Assembly (NCBI RefSeq): GCF_000308435.1
Contig: NZ_BAFR01000107.1
Coordinates: 124,001-188,000 of the forward strand
Direction of reading: 5' to 3'
Length of the DNA: 64,000 nucleotides
Source: Nocardia araoensis NBRC 100135
GTDB lineage: Bacteria; Actinomycetota; Actinomycetes; Mycobacteriales; Mycobacteriaceae
The position numbers and the translations under genes are program-made. Below are positions 8,683 to 17,016 of this stretch, piece after piece. Each line of letters opens with the position of its first letter. Positions within the stretch are counted from its first letter, which is position 1. The notes beneath the pieces are model-generated. The model was not told the origin of the DNA. It saw nothing but the letters and a program-made list of their open reading frames with translations, and ran no database searches.

Positions 8683-9492
8683 GTGGCCGAGACCGGGGAC
8701 GGATTCCACAGCGGCGAGTTGACCGTGATCGGGCGGGTGAACACCGCCAGCAACGTCACCCTGGTCTGCGACGTGAACGACACCGCCACCGGCGACACAC
8801 CGCTGCGGGTGGTCTACAAACCGATCCGCGGCGAACGACCGCTGTGGGACTTCCCCGACGGCACCCTGGCCGGGCGTGAGGTGGCCTCGTATCTGATCTC
8901 CGAGGCGATCGGCTGGGGCGTGATCCCCGAAACCATCTTGCGCGACGGTCCTTTCGGCCTCGGCATGGTGCAGCGCTGGGTCACCGGCGCCGACAACCAC
9001 ACCGACCGCGGCGACCGCCTCGACCTGATCGACCTGTGCCCGGCCGGCGCGGTGCCCGACGGCTTCCGCGAGGTGCTGCGCGCGGTGGACGACCTGGGCA
9101 ACGAAGTGTCGCTGATCCACGCCGACGATCCGCGATTGCAGCGCGTCGCGGTGCTGGACATACTGCTCAACAACGCCGACCGCAAGGGCGGGCACGCCCT
9201 GGAAGGGGTGGACGGGCAGGTCTACGGCGTCGACCACGGCATCTGCCTGCACACCGACCACAAGCTGCGCACGGTGCTGTGGGGCTGGGCAGGCCAGCCC
9301 ATCGACGACGGACTGATCGCCGACATCACCGCGTTCGCCAAGCAACTGCCTGGCGCGTTCGCCGACACACTCGGCGAGCACATCACCGACGCCGAGATCG
9401 ACGCGTTGATCGAGCGCACCCAACAGGTACTCGACGACCCGGTGATGCCGCTGCCGCGCACCTCGCGGCCCATTCCGTGGCCCGCTTTCTGA
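8683..9492 (+). CDS. SCO1664 family protein (PI3/4-kinase-like fold)
   Basis: A 269-residue protein of the actinobacterial SCO1664 family, related to the PI3/4-kinase-like ATP-binding fold. Segments fitting this are VVYKPIRGERPLWDFP (a Lys-containing strand and loop), REVASYLISEAIGW, the catalytic-loop-like VLDILLNNADRKGGH, and VYGVDHGICL carrying the metal-binding Asp. The GTG start at 8683 has AGGAG upstream and lies 4 bp after DUF3090. The order phosphatase, DUF3090, kinase-like, mshC is conserved in related genomes. Function and substrate are unknown; kinase activity is inferred from motifs only. Confidence 0.88.
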   Translation: MAETGDGFHSGELTVIGRVNTASNVTLVCDVNDTATGDTPLRVVYKPIRGERPLWDFPDGTLAGREVASYLISEAIGWGVIPETILRDGPFGLGMVQRWVTGADNHTDRGDRLDLIDLCPAGAVPDGFREVLRAVDDLGNEVSLIHADDPRLQRVAVLDILLNNADRKGGHALEGVDGQVYGVDHGICLHTDHKLRTVLWGWAGQPIDDGLIADITAFAKQLPGAFADTLGEHITDAEIDALIERTQQVLDDPVMPLPRTSRPIPWPAF

Positions 9493-9570
9493 TCGTCACC
9501 GCTGCCGCGTCCGGGGTTTCCTGGCACAGTTGAAGCTTCGAGCACTCGGCGCGACGACGAGGAGGACGCG

Positions 9571-9993
9571 ATGCCCCACTCCACTCCCGACCGCGCGGCC
9601 CCGGTGGTGCGGATCGTCGTCGGCGCCCCGACCTACCGCATCGCCTTGCACTACGTGCACCTCTACGACAAGAAACCGTTTCCGGACACCGACCTGCACC
9701 TCTACGACAACGGCGTCTACTGGCTGAGCTCGGAGGGGGAGAACCACTTCGGCGTCTACGTCCTCACCGAGGGCTCGGTGGACTGCGGGCGGTTCACCAT
9801 GCGGTTCATCTCGTTGCCTTCCGCGGACTGGGGCGATACCGTCGCCTATCACGAACTCGAGTTCGACGTCGCGCGCGGCGTGTTCACCCAGCTCGCGCTG
9901 GCCGACACCGATCCCGACATCCCCGAACTGGACGGGACGTTCGCGATCACCGCCAACACCGTCGCCGATCCCACCCGCGGCGCCGACAGCTGA
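9571..9993 (+). CDS. Hypothetical protein, 140 aa
   Basis: A soluble, acidic protein I do not recognise. It has alternating aromatic and beta-like segments (HYVHLYDKKPF, LHLYDNGVYWLSSEGENHFGVYVL) and an acidic C-terminus ending in a flexible tail. There is no signal peptide or membrane segment. The ATG at 9571 has a strong GAGGAGG ribosome-binding site. It lies between the SCO1664-family gene and mshC, in the same direction, but with 78 and 137 bp gaps, so it may be its own unit. Confidence 0.8.
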   Translation: MPHSTPDRAAPVVRIVVGAPTYRIALHYVHLYDKKPFPDTDLHLYDNGVYWLSSEGENHFGVYVLTEGSVDCGRFTMRFISLPSADWGDTVAYHELEFDVARGVFTQLALADTDPDIPELDGTFAITANTVADPTRGADS

Positions 9994-10117
9994 TTCAGCG
10001 AAACCGTAATTATTGACAACCCACGATTTGCTGGAAGACGCAGGTCGCGGCATCCGACCGCGCCGGCCCAGCGGTCGGAGCCACCGGCCCGGGGAACGAT
10101 GAGCTCCACCACACCTT

Positions 10118-10123
10118 TACCCT
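10118..10123 (+). promoter_or_regulatory. Leaderless-type -10 box of mshC (TACCCT)
   Basis: TACCCT lies 7 nt before the mshC ATG, the spacing expected when transcription starts at the A of the start codon. No ribosome-binding site precedes the ATG, which agrees with a leaderless mRNA. Confidence 0.45.
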
Positions 10124-10130
10124 CGTAAGC

Positions 10131-11369
10131 ATGCAGTCCTGGTCCGATACCGCCCTCCCCACCGTCCCCGGAGCAGGACCGCCGTTGCGGTTGTACGACA
10201 CCGCCGACCGTCTGGTGCGCCCGGTCACCCCCGGCCCGACGGCCACCATGTACGTCTGCGGCATCACCCCCTACGACGCCACCCACCTCGGGCACGCCGC
10301 GACCTACCTGACCTTCGACCTGGTCAACCGGCTGTGGCGCGACGCAGGCCACGACGTGCACTACGTGCAGAACGTCACCGACGTCGACGACCCGCTGTTC
10401 GAACGCGCCGCCCGCGACGGCGTGGACTGGCGCGACCTGGGCGCGGCGGAGACCGACCTGTTCCGCGAGGACATGGCCGCGCTGCGGATCGTGCCGCCCC
10501 GCGACTATGTCGGCGCCGTCGAATCCGTCGACGAGGTCGTCGAATTCGTGCAGAAACTGCTGGCCTCCGGCGCCGCCTACGTCGTCGACGACCCCGAGTA
10601 CCCCGACATCTACTTCCGCGCCGACGCCACCGAGCAGTTCGGTTACGAATCCGGCTACGACCGCGCCACCATGGAGCGGCTGTTCGCCGAACGCGGCGGC
10701 GACCCGGACCGCCCCGGCAAGCGCGACATCATCGACGCGCTGCTGTGGCGCTCGGCACGTCCCGGCGAACCGTCCTGGCCCGCCCCGTTCGGACCGGGCC
10801 GTCCCGGCTGGCACATCGAGTGTTCGGCGATCGCGTTGAACCGCATCGGCGCCGAATTCGACGTCCAGGGCGGCGGCAGTGACCTGATCTACCCCCACCA
10901 CGAGTACTCCGCCGCGCACGCCGAGTCGCTCATCGCGGGCCGCCGCTTCGCCCGCCACTACGTGCACGCCGGCCTGATCGGGCTGGACGGGGAGAAGATG
11001 TCGAAGTCCCGCGGCAATCTCGTGCTGGTGTCCACGCTGCGCCGCGGCGGCGTCGATCCGGCCGCCATCCGCCTGGGCCTGCTGGCCGGGCACTACCGCC
11101 AGGACCGGATGTGGACCGACGCCCAGCTCGAGCAGGCGCAGCGGCGTCTGGAGCGGTGGCGCGAGGCCGCCGCGTTGCCCGCGGGCCCGTCGGCCACCGA
11201 CACCGTCGCCCGGCTGCGCCAGCACCTGGCCGACGATCTGGACACCCCCAAGGCGCTCGACGCGATCGACGACTGGGCTCGCCAGGCGCTGGACTACGGC
11301 GGCCAGGACGCCGACGCGCCCGCCTCGATCGCCACCGCCGTCGACGCGCTGCTTGGCGTTCGCCTGTAG
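10131..11369 (+). CDS. mshC: L-cysteine:1D-myo-inositol 2-amino-2-deoxy-alpha-D-glucopyranoside ligase MshC
   Basis: Third committed step of mycothiol synthesis: ATP-dependent ligation of cysteine to GlcN-Ins through a cysteinyl-adenylate. It resembles class I cysteinyl-tRNA synthetase but lacks the tRNA anticodon domain. The 412 aa fit MshC. HLGH (the HIGH motif) is at residues 52-55 after the zinc-site Cys in [12 protein letters not shown], and KMSKS is at 289-293. A second zinc-ligand region is WHIECSAIA. It closes the uppP-to-mshC block. No SD precedes the ATG; a -10 box 7 nt upstream suggests leaderless expression. Confidence 0.96.
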   Translation: MQSWSDTALPTVPGAGPPLRLYDTADRLVRPVTPGPTATMYVCGITPYDATHLGHAATYLTFDLVNRLWRDAGHDVHYVQNVTDVDDPLFERAARDGVDWRDLGAAETDLFREDMAALRIVPPRDYVGAVESVDEVVEFVQKLLASGAAYVVDDPEYPDIYFRADATEQFGYESGYDRATMERLFAERGGDPDRPGKRDIIDALLWRSARPGEPSWPAPFGPGRPGWHIECSAIALNRIGAEFDVQGGGSDLIYPHHEYSAAHAESLIAGRRFARHYVHAGLIGLDGEKMSKSRGNLVLVSTLRRGGVDPAAIRLGLLAGHYRQDRMWTDAQLEQAQRRLERWREAAALPAGPSATDTVARLRQHLADDLDTPKALDAIDDWARQALDYGGQDADAPASIATAVDALLGVRL

Positions 11370-11412
11370 CCGATCTCTTGCCCGCCTCCTCCCGCCGTGA
11401 TGAGGTACGGGG

Positions 11413-12492
11413 ATGTGCAAGATTCCCGGCCCGGGCCTGTTCGGTACCGGCGGCAAACTGACCGCCCTCAGCGCAGGCCGCCTGCGACCGGTGGCCGATC
11501 CCGCCGATCCACGGACGATCGCGGCCCGCGCCCGCTTCTTCGGCGCCGACACCGTCGACCCGCACACCGGCGCACTGCGCACCGACCGGGTCGTGCTGTC
11601 GTGGGTCGGCTGCACCACCTACGCCATGGCCATCGGCGGCGCGGTGCTGCTGCTCGACGCGTGGGTGCCGCGGCTGACCAGCACCGGCTACGTCCCGGCC
11701 ACCCCGCAGGACCTGGTCGACCTGGCGCCCGCGGCGATCTTCATCGGCCACGGCCACTTCGACCACGCCGCCGACGCGGGCCGCATCGCCGCAGCCACCG
11801 GCGCGGTCGTGCACGGCACCGCCGAACACTGCGCGAACATCGCCGCGCAGCTCACCGATCCGGCGTTCCCCACCGCCGCGCACGGCGACGCGGACACCGC
11901 GATCGGCACCAGGGAGGACTTCACCGTGGGCGCGGTCGAGGTGAGCGTCGTGCGGCATCTGCACTCCGCGCGCACCCCACCCGATCCCGTCGGCGGATCA
12001 CCCCGCTTCTTCCCCCGCCCCGAACCGGGCATCGTGCTCACCCATCCGCCGACGCTGAGCGGTCTGCTGCAAGGCGTGCCGCGGCTGCGCGACCCCGAAG
12101 GCGGGGTACTGCTGTATCAGTTCCGGGTGCCGGGCCTGCACCTGGTGTGGCACGACTCGACCGGACCGCTCACCGAACGCGCCCCGCAGGTGTTCGACAC
12201 CCTCGCCGCGCTACCGGCCACCGACGTGCAGATCGGCGCGGTGCAGGGCTACAACCAGATCAGCAACGGGCTGCGCGATCCCCGCACCTACATCGAAGCC
12301 CTCGGCCCGGCGCTGTTCGTGCCGAGCCATCACGACAACTGGCTGCCCGGACTCACCGCACGCGCGGCGACCTACGACGCACCACTGCGCGCGGAGCTGG
12401 AACGGATCCGCGCGCCACGGCGACCGGAACTGCGCACCCTGCACGACCCGGCCGACTACGTGCACCCGCAGCGGCTCACCTTCGGGCTGTGA
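11413..12492 (+). CDS. MBL fold metallo-hydrolase
   Basis: Metallo-beta-lactamase-fold protein of 359 aa. The metal motif reads GHGHFDHAAD (HxHxDH, residues about 112-117), further ligand His residues appear in VVRHLHSA and VWHDST, and PSHHDNW near the C-terminus supplies a last His pair. WVGCTTYAM, just before, is typical of the UlaG/lactonase-like subgroup, where the substrate can be a lactone or phosphoester. There is no signal peptide. It begins 44 bp after mshC in the same direction. Its stop overlaps the convergent fadD gene by 17 bp. Substrate unknown. Confidence 0.88.
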   Translation: MCKIPGPGLFGTGGKLTALSAGRLRPVADPADPRTIAARARFFGADTVDPHTGALRTDRVVLSWVGCTTYAMAIGGAVLLLDAWVPRLTSTGYVPATPQDLVDLAPAAIFIGHGHFDHAADAGRIAAATGAVVHGTAEHCANIAAQLTDPAFPTAAHGDADTAIGTREDFTVGAVEVSVVRHLHSARTPPDPVGGSPRFFPRPEPGIVLTHPPTLSGLLQGVPRLRDPEGGVLLYQFRVPGLHLVWHDSTGPLTERAPQVFDTLAALPATDVQIGAVQGYNQISNGLRDPRTYIEALGPALFVPSHHDNWLPGLTARAATYDAPLRAELERIRAPRRPELRTLHDPADYVHPQRLTFGL

Positions 12493-14311
12493 CCGCGCCA
12501 CCGACACGCGAGGGCGCCGCGTCGGGTTCGTGCACGCTCGCGGCGAGGTCCTCGGCGTAGAGCAGCGCGATCTGCTCGGCGTACTTGGCCGCGATCGGCT
12601 TGCGCCGCAACTTCATCGTCAGCGTCACCTCGTCGCCGCCGGGTTCCCAGAACACCGGCAGCACGGTGAACCGCTTGATCTGCTCGACCCGCGACAACGT
12701 GGCGTTGCCCGCCGCCACGCCGCGCGCGATCGCGGCGATCACCCCGGCGTCGGCCGCCAGCGCCGCCGCCGAGGCGTCCGGCAGCGCGTGCTCGGCGGCA
12801 TACAGTGCCGCGGTCTAGGCATCGATGACGATCAGCGCCGTGTTGTACGGGCGCGCGTCCCCGATGGTGGCGATGGCGCCCACCAGCGGCGTGGCGGCCT
12901 TGATCGCGTTCTCGATGTTGGCCGGGGACATGTTCTTGCCCGCCGAGTTGATGATCAGCTCTTTCTTGCGGTCGACCACCCGCAGGTAGCCCTCGGCATC
13001 GACGGACAGGATGTCACCGGTGTGCAGCCACCCGTCCGGGTCGAGCGCTTCGGCCGTCTGCTGCGGCTGTTTGCGGTAGCCCTTCATCACCAGCGGCCCG
13101 CGCACCAGGAATTCCCCGTCCTCGGCGATGCGCCACTGCATTCCCGGCAGCATCCGGCCCACCGAACCCAGCCGCGCCTGCTCCGGCGGGCAGGCGCTGG
13201 CCACGCAGGTCAGTTCGGACATGCCCCAGATCTCCGAGATCGGGATGCCGATGCCGAAGAAGAACCCCAGCGTCTGCGGCGGAATCGGCGCGGCGCCCGA
13301 CATCGCCCACTTCAGTTGGTCCAGGCCGATTTTCGCGCGCAACCCCGACAGCACCAGTTCGTCGGCCCGCGCCCATTCGACCGCCAGCTGCTCATCGACC
13401 GGCTCGCCGCGCAGCTGGGCGTCGGCCTTGCGCGCCGCCACACCCAGCGCCCATCGCAGCGCGTCGCGGCGGGCGTCGTCGGGTTCGGCGGCGACGGAGA
13501 ACTCGATGGCCGCCTTCAGCTTCTCCCACACCCGCGGCACCGCACCCCAGATGGTGGGGTGCACGTCGGCGAGCGCGGCCGGCAGCAGCGACCGGTCGGG
13601 CACCACCGTGATCTGCGTGCCGTAGACCTGCTGCAGATACAGCGAGCAGAACCGGTCGGCCATGTGCGCCGAGGGCAGGTAGGAGGTCTGCCGGTCACCG
13701 AAGCAGACCGGCAGCACCGCGTGGAACGCTCGCGCTTCGGCCAGCAGGTTGGCGTGGGTGATCTCCACGCCCTTCGGATTGCCGGTGGTGCCGGAGGTGT
13801 AGACGAGGGTGAGCACGTCCTCGGGCCGCACCGCCCGCCAGGTCGCCTCGAAATCGAAATCGGCGCGGCCCATGGCTTTCAGCTCGTCCAGTCCCACGGT
13901 CCCTTCGAGCGCGGCGTCGATGCAGACGATGGTGTCGATGGGCGCGCCGCAGGCACGGATCCGGTCGACGTACTGCTGTTCGCAGATCACCACCCGATTG
14001 CCCGCATTGGCGAACACGTAGGCCAGCTGCTCGGGCGCGAGGGTGTTGTACACCGAGAACGATGTCGCGCCGGTGTGCTGCGCGCCGACTTCCAGGGGAT
14101 AGAACTCCACCCGGTTGCCCATCATCAACGCCACCGTGTCGCCGCGTCCGACACCCAGCGCGGCCAGGCCCGCCGCCACCGAGCGGACTCCTTCGGCGTA
14201 CTCGCGCCAGGTGAGCGTCTGCTCCCCGCCGATGGAGCGGACGGCCACCGCGTCCGGATCGATCGCCGCGCTGCGCTGGAATGCGGCGCAGGACGTGTTC
14301 GGTTCGGTCAT
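12476..14311 (-). pseudogene. Long-chain fatty acid--CoA ligase (FadD/AMP-binding), interrupted by an in-frame TAG
   Basis: Acyl-adenylate-forming enzyme that would activate a fatty acid to its CoA thioester. From the ATG at 14311 (family-like MTEPNTSC...) the frame would give 611 aa. The P-loop YTSGTTGNPKGVE, the SYLPSAHMADR region and WLHTGDILSVD are intact. At 12815-12817 codon 499 is TAG; the same frame then continues for 112 codons with clear homology, including the C-terminal lid and the segment LTMKLRRKP that carries the catalytic Lys. Translation ending at TAG would lose that Lys. This is one substitution, not a frameshift. It could be a real nonsense mutation, a base-call error, or readthrough. 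Confidence 0.85.
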
Positions 14312-14962
14312 CGCACAACCCCGTTCGGTACACCTGGCTTTCCCAGACCGTAGGTGCTCGACCGCGCCGCGCGGGGCGTTTTCGACCGTTTCCCCACCCG
14401 CGACCTGTTCCTCCGCGCACCGCCGAACCACCTCTGCCACAACAGGTTCGGTGGATCGGGGCGGGCGGACCGGGGTGTCGCGCAGCCGGGGGTGCGTCCG
14501 GTCGCGGACGAACCGCCGCGACCGGGCGGGTCAGGCCGCGCTGCCGCTACCGGCTTGGAACACGGCCGTCATGAGGTCGGCGAGAACAGTCAGCAATTCC
14601 ACGATCGCTCCATTTCTGTCGGCAGCAAGAAGTCAGCAGCGTGTACGAAGAAGCCGTCTTTTTCGTGAACGACGAATGAATAACAGAAGCCGACCGCATC
14701 GGGCTGAGCCACCGGAACTCTTCGGTCACCTATACGTTTCCGAACTGGGATTCTGTGCCGAATCGGCGGCCTCGCCAATGGCCCGTTTCGATGCACGAGC
14801 TTCCCGTGCCCACCGTGCCGCATTTCGATGAAACCTGTATGGCAGCGCCGCGAAAAGCTGCGTCACCGCAAGCCGACACGAATTCTCCGCCACGCGGAGT
14901 CGAGGACATTATTGCTGTGCAGCAATTTTCGAGCGTCGACCGAACGCGTGGCGATCGCAGCG
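14312..14962. other. 650-bp intergenic region, relatively AT-rich in its right half
   Basis: It separates fadD from the enoyl-CoA hydratase gene; both point left. Apart from the 23-codon ORF at 14531-14602 I see no supported gene. The stretch from about 14590 to 14950 is clearly less GC-rich than the surroundings and has several overlapping chance ORFs without ribosome-binding sites. It probably holds the fadD promoter. Confidence 0.4.
14531..14602 (-). CDS. Possible 23-aa hydrophobic small peptide
   Basis: A GTG ORF with TGGAG 5 nt upstream encodes a 23-residue peptide with an amphipathic, hydrophobic core (ELLTVLADLMTAVF) and a Gly/Ser/Ala tail. Length and composition suit a small membrane-active or secreted peptide, but I recognise no family and such ORFs also occur by chance. 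It lies in an otherwise empty region on the same strand as fadD. Confidence 0.3.
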   Translation of the reverse strand: MELLTVLADLMTAVFQAGSGSAA

Positions 14963-15613
14963 CTAGGCGGTCAGTGCCGTGACCGCGGTGGCGTACATGG
15001 TGTTCTTGATGGCGCCGAGAGTGCCGGGGTCCTTGCCGGCCAGCGGGGCCAGCAGCGCCACCGCGGAGTCGGTGACGGCGCCTTCGGCGGCGGTCGCATC
15101 GACGATGTCGTAGGCCGCGGCGTCGACGCCGCCGAAGCGGCGGCCGGTGGTCATCGAGGCGACGGCGCTTTTCGGAGCGAGCTTGGCCTGGATCAACGCG
15201 GCCATGCCGGGAGTGAAGGGGATGCGGAGGTCGACTTCGGGGAAGCAGAAGTAGCCGCGGTCGGCGCGCATCACGCGGTAGTCGTGCGCGATGGCGAGCA
15301 TGGCGCCCGCACCGAAAGCGTGACCCGGTAGCGCGGCGGCGGTGGGCACGGGCAGGGTGAGCATCCGCGCGAGCAGCGCCTGCACCCGTGCGACGTACCA
15401 CTCGGCGCGATCGGAGTTGGCGCCGAGCCAGTTCACGTCCAGTCCGTTGGAGTAGAACTTGCCGCTCGCGGTGGTGACCAGCCCTTGGGCGCCGTCGGTG
15501 AGGACGGTGTCGAGGTGGGCTTCGACCTGGTCGAGGAAGTCGGGGGAGAAGCGGTTCTCGTCGGCGCCGAGATCGAGAACGGCGATCTTGTCCCGGTAGT
15601 CGAGTGTGGGCAT
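14963..15613 (-). CDS. Enoyl-CoA hydratase/isomerase family protein
   Basis: Crotonase-fold protein of 216 aa, shorter than the usual 255-290. The oxyanion-hole segments are recognisable: TTASGKFYSNGLD and ALPGHAFGAGAMLA, followed by YFCFPEVDLRIPFTPGM, which resembles delta3,delta2-enoyl-CoA isomerases rather than classical hydratases (the two-Glu hydratase site is not obvious). The C-terminal trimerisation helix is shortened. It lies 34 bp downstream of a TetR gene on the same strand and is probably co-transcribed and controlled with it from the palindromic operator at 16258-16285. Confidence 0.88.
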   Translation of the reverse strand: MPTLDYRDKIAVLDLGADENRFSPDFLDQVEAHLDTVLTDGAQGLVTTASGKFYSNGLDVNWLGANSDRAEWYVARVQALLARMLTLPVPTAAALPGHAFGAGAMLAIAHDYRVMRADRGYFCFPEVDLRIPFTPGMAALIQAKLAPKSAVASMTTGRRFGGVDAAAYDIVDATAAEGAVTDSAVALLAPLAGKDPGTLGAIKNTMYATAVTALTA

Positions 15614-15647
15614 GGCGGATCCTTCCGGTAGGGGGTGAGAGCGAAGA

Positions 15648-16250
15648 TCAGAGCGGTGGCGGGCCGACGGCGAGGACGGCGCGCACGGCGCCGCGCAGGT
15701 ATTCGCGCGCGTGGGGGGCGGCCAGCCGGTCGCGGCGCAGCAGCACGGCGGTGGGCAGATCGACCAGGCACAGCGTCATGACGTCGACGGCGTGGCGATC
15801 GCCGCGCTGCCACAGCCGCCGCGACAGTCGCACCAGCAACTCCACCAGCACCGCGTCGGTGGCCGCCAGTTCGGCGGCGACACTCTCGGGTACCTCGCCG
15901 AGCAACTCCTCGCGCCGCACGGCCAGCAGCAGCCGCGACGAATCGGGATGCCGTTCGGCGAACAGCGCGGGCGCCTCCGCGGCCGAGACGACGGCTTCGA
16001 CGTCGCCGCCACGGTCGAGTGCGGCGTCCACGAGCGCGGTTTGCAGGTCGAGAAACCGGCGCGCGGCGCGCAACCAGGTGCGCGCGAGCAACTCCGCGCG
16101 TGATCCGAAGGTGTGGTAGATCGCGCCGTTGGACACGCCGGTGACGGCGGCGACCGCGCGCGTGGTGACCGCGGCGGGGCCGGAGCGAACGGCCAGCGTT
16201 TCCGCGGCGTCGAGCACGGTGTCGGGGTCGTGCGTGCGGGGGCGGGGCAT
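15648..16250 (-). CDS. TetR/AcrR family transcriptional regulator
   Basis: 200-residue TetR repressor. The N-terminal helix-turn-helix is ATTRAVAAVTGVSNGAIYHTFGSR-like (about residues 28-50), with the usual Tyr-x-x-Phe recognition helix; the rest is an all-helical ligand-binding domain. The ATG at 16250 gives the family-like MPRPRTHDPDTVL start; a longer frame runs through the operator and is rejected. A perfect 28-bp palindrome begins 8 bp upstream, so autoregulation is very likely, and the enoyl-CoA isomerase-like gene downstream is the probable target. The ligand may be an acyl-CoA, by context only. Confidence 0.92.
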   Translation of the reverse strand: MPRPRTHDPDTVLDAAETLAVRSGPAAVTTRAVAAVTGVSNGAIYHTFGSRAELLARTWLRAARRFLDLQTALVDAALDRGGDVEAVVSAAEAPALFAERHPDSSRLLLAVRREELLGEVPESVAAELAATDAVLVELLVRLSRRLWQRGDRHAVDVMTLCLVDLPTAVLLRRDRLAAPHAREYLRGAVRAVLAVGPPPL

Positions 16251-16257
16251 GCCGCCA

Positions 16258-16285
16258 CTATAACAGAGCAATTGCTCTGTTATAG
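16258..16285. promoter_or_regulatory. Perfect 28-bp palindromic operator of the TetR gene
   Basis: Half site CTATAACAGAGCAA followed directly by its exact reverse complement; no spacer. It ends 8 bp from the TetR ATG at 16250. The size, symmetry and position are those of a TetR-family operator. It would block the promoter of the TetR/isomerase pair. Confidence 0.8.
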
Positions 16286-16418
16286 GCCGTGTGTCTTCCG
16301 CGCCCAGATCACCCTCGGGCGCTGAATATCTCAGCAGGTAACAGGTACCGAAGCGTCTTCTCGGCGTACGCATCGGTACTTCCCGAGCGCGGTCCGGCCG
16401 ACGCTACGATGGGGTACT

Positions 16419-16443
16419 GTTCGGTCCCTCCCCCTGACCGAAC
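16419..16443. promoter_or_regulatory. Inverted repeat GTTCGGTC-N9-GACCGAAC, likely operator
   Basis: Perfect 8-bp arms with a 9-nt C-rich spacer, ending 18 bp before the ATG of the TetR gene at 16462. The position indicates autoregulation by that TetR protein; the spacer makes it a less typical operator than the neighbouring 28-bp palindrome. Confidence 0.6.
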
Positions 16444-16461
16444 GAAGAGAACGGCGCACGT

Positions 16462-17010
16462 ATGTCACGAGTGGTCACCAAGGAGCAGTACTTCGACACC
16501 GGCCTGGAAGTGCTCGCCGAACTCGGCTTCAAAGGTCTCAACATCGGCGTGCTGTGCCGCCGGCTCGGCGTCACCAGCGGATCGTTCTACCACCACTTCG
16601 GCAGCTGGCAAGGATTCGTCGACGCCCTGCTCGAACACTGGGAGAACCGCCAGGTGCGCATCCTGGGCACCATGCCGTTCAACCAGGGCAACCCCGACGA
16701 CGACATCCGCGCCATGTCCGACCTCGCCGCCGGGCTGCATCACGCCGCCGAAGCCGCCATCCGCGCCTGGGCGGCCAACGACGAATCGGTCAACCTCGCA
16801 CTCAAACGCGTCGACGAATCCCGCAGACGCACCGTGCACAAAGCCGTCAAGGGCGTCGTCGGCGACGACGACACCGCCGCCGTGGTCACCTCACTCGGCA
16901 TGGCCATGCTCGTCGGCTACCAGCAGATCGCCGCCGGCGGGGAAAACCTGTCACTGGACCAGCTGCTGGCCGAGTACGCGCGCCTGATCTACTCCCACGC
17001 GCGGCGCTGA
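16462..17010 (+). CDS. TetR/AcrR family transcriptional regulator
   Basis: 182-residue regulator with the N-terminal helix-turn-helix LCRRLGVTSGSFYHHFGSWQGF (residues about 31-52). The C-terminal domain has no recognised ligand signature. The ATG at 16462 follows AAGAGAACGGC. The inverted repeat just upstream is a probable operator. It is divergent from the other TetR operon and convergent with the antiporter gene (6-bp gap), so it may control a distant target or only itself. Confidence 0.9.
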   Translation: MSRVVTKEQYFDTGLEVLAELGFKGLNIGVLCRRLGVTSGSFYHHFGSWQGFVDALLEHWENRQVRILGTMPFNQGNPDDDIRAMSDLAAGLHHAAEAAIRAWAANDESVNLALKRVDESRRRTVHKAVKGVVGDDDTAAVVTSLGMAMLVGYQQIAAGGENLSLDQLLAEYARLIYSHARR

Positions 17011-17016
17011 CCCCCC

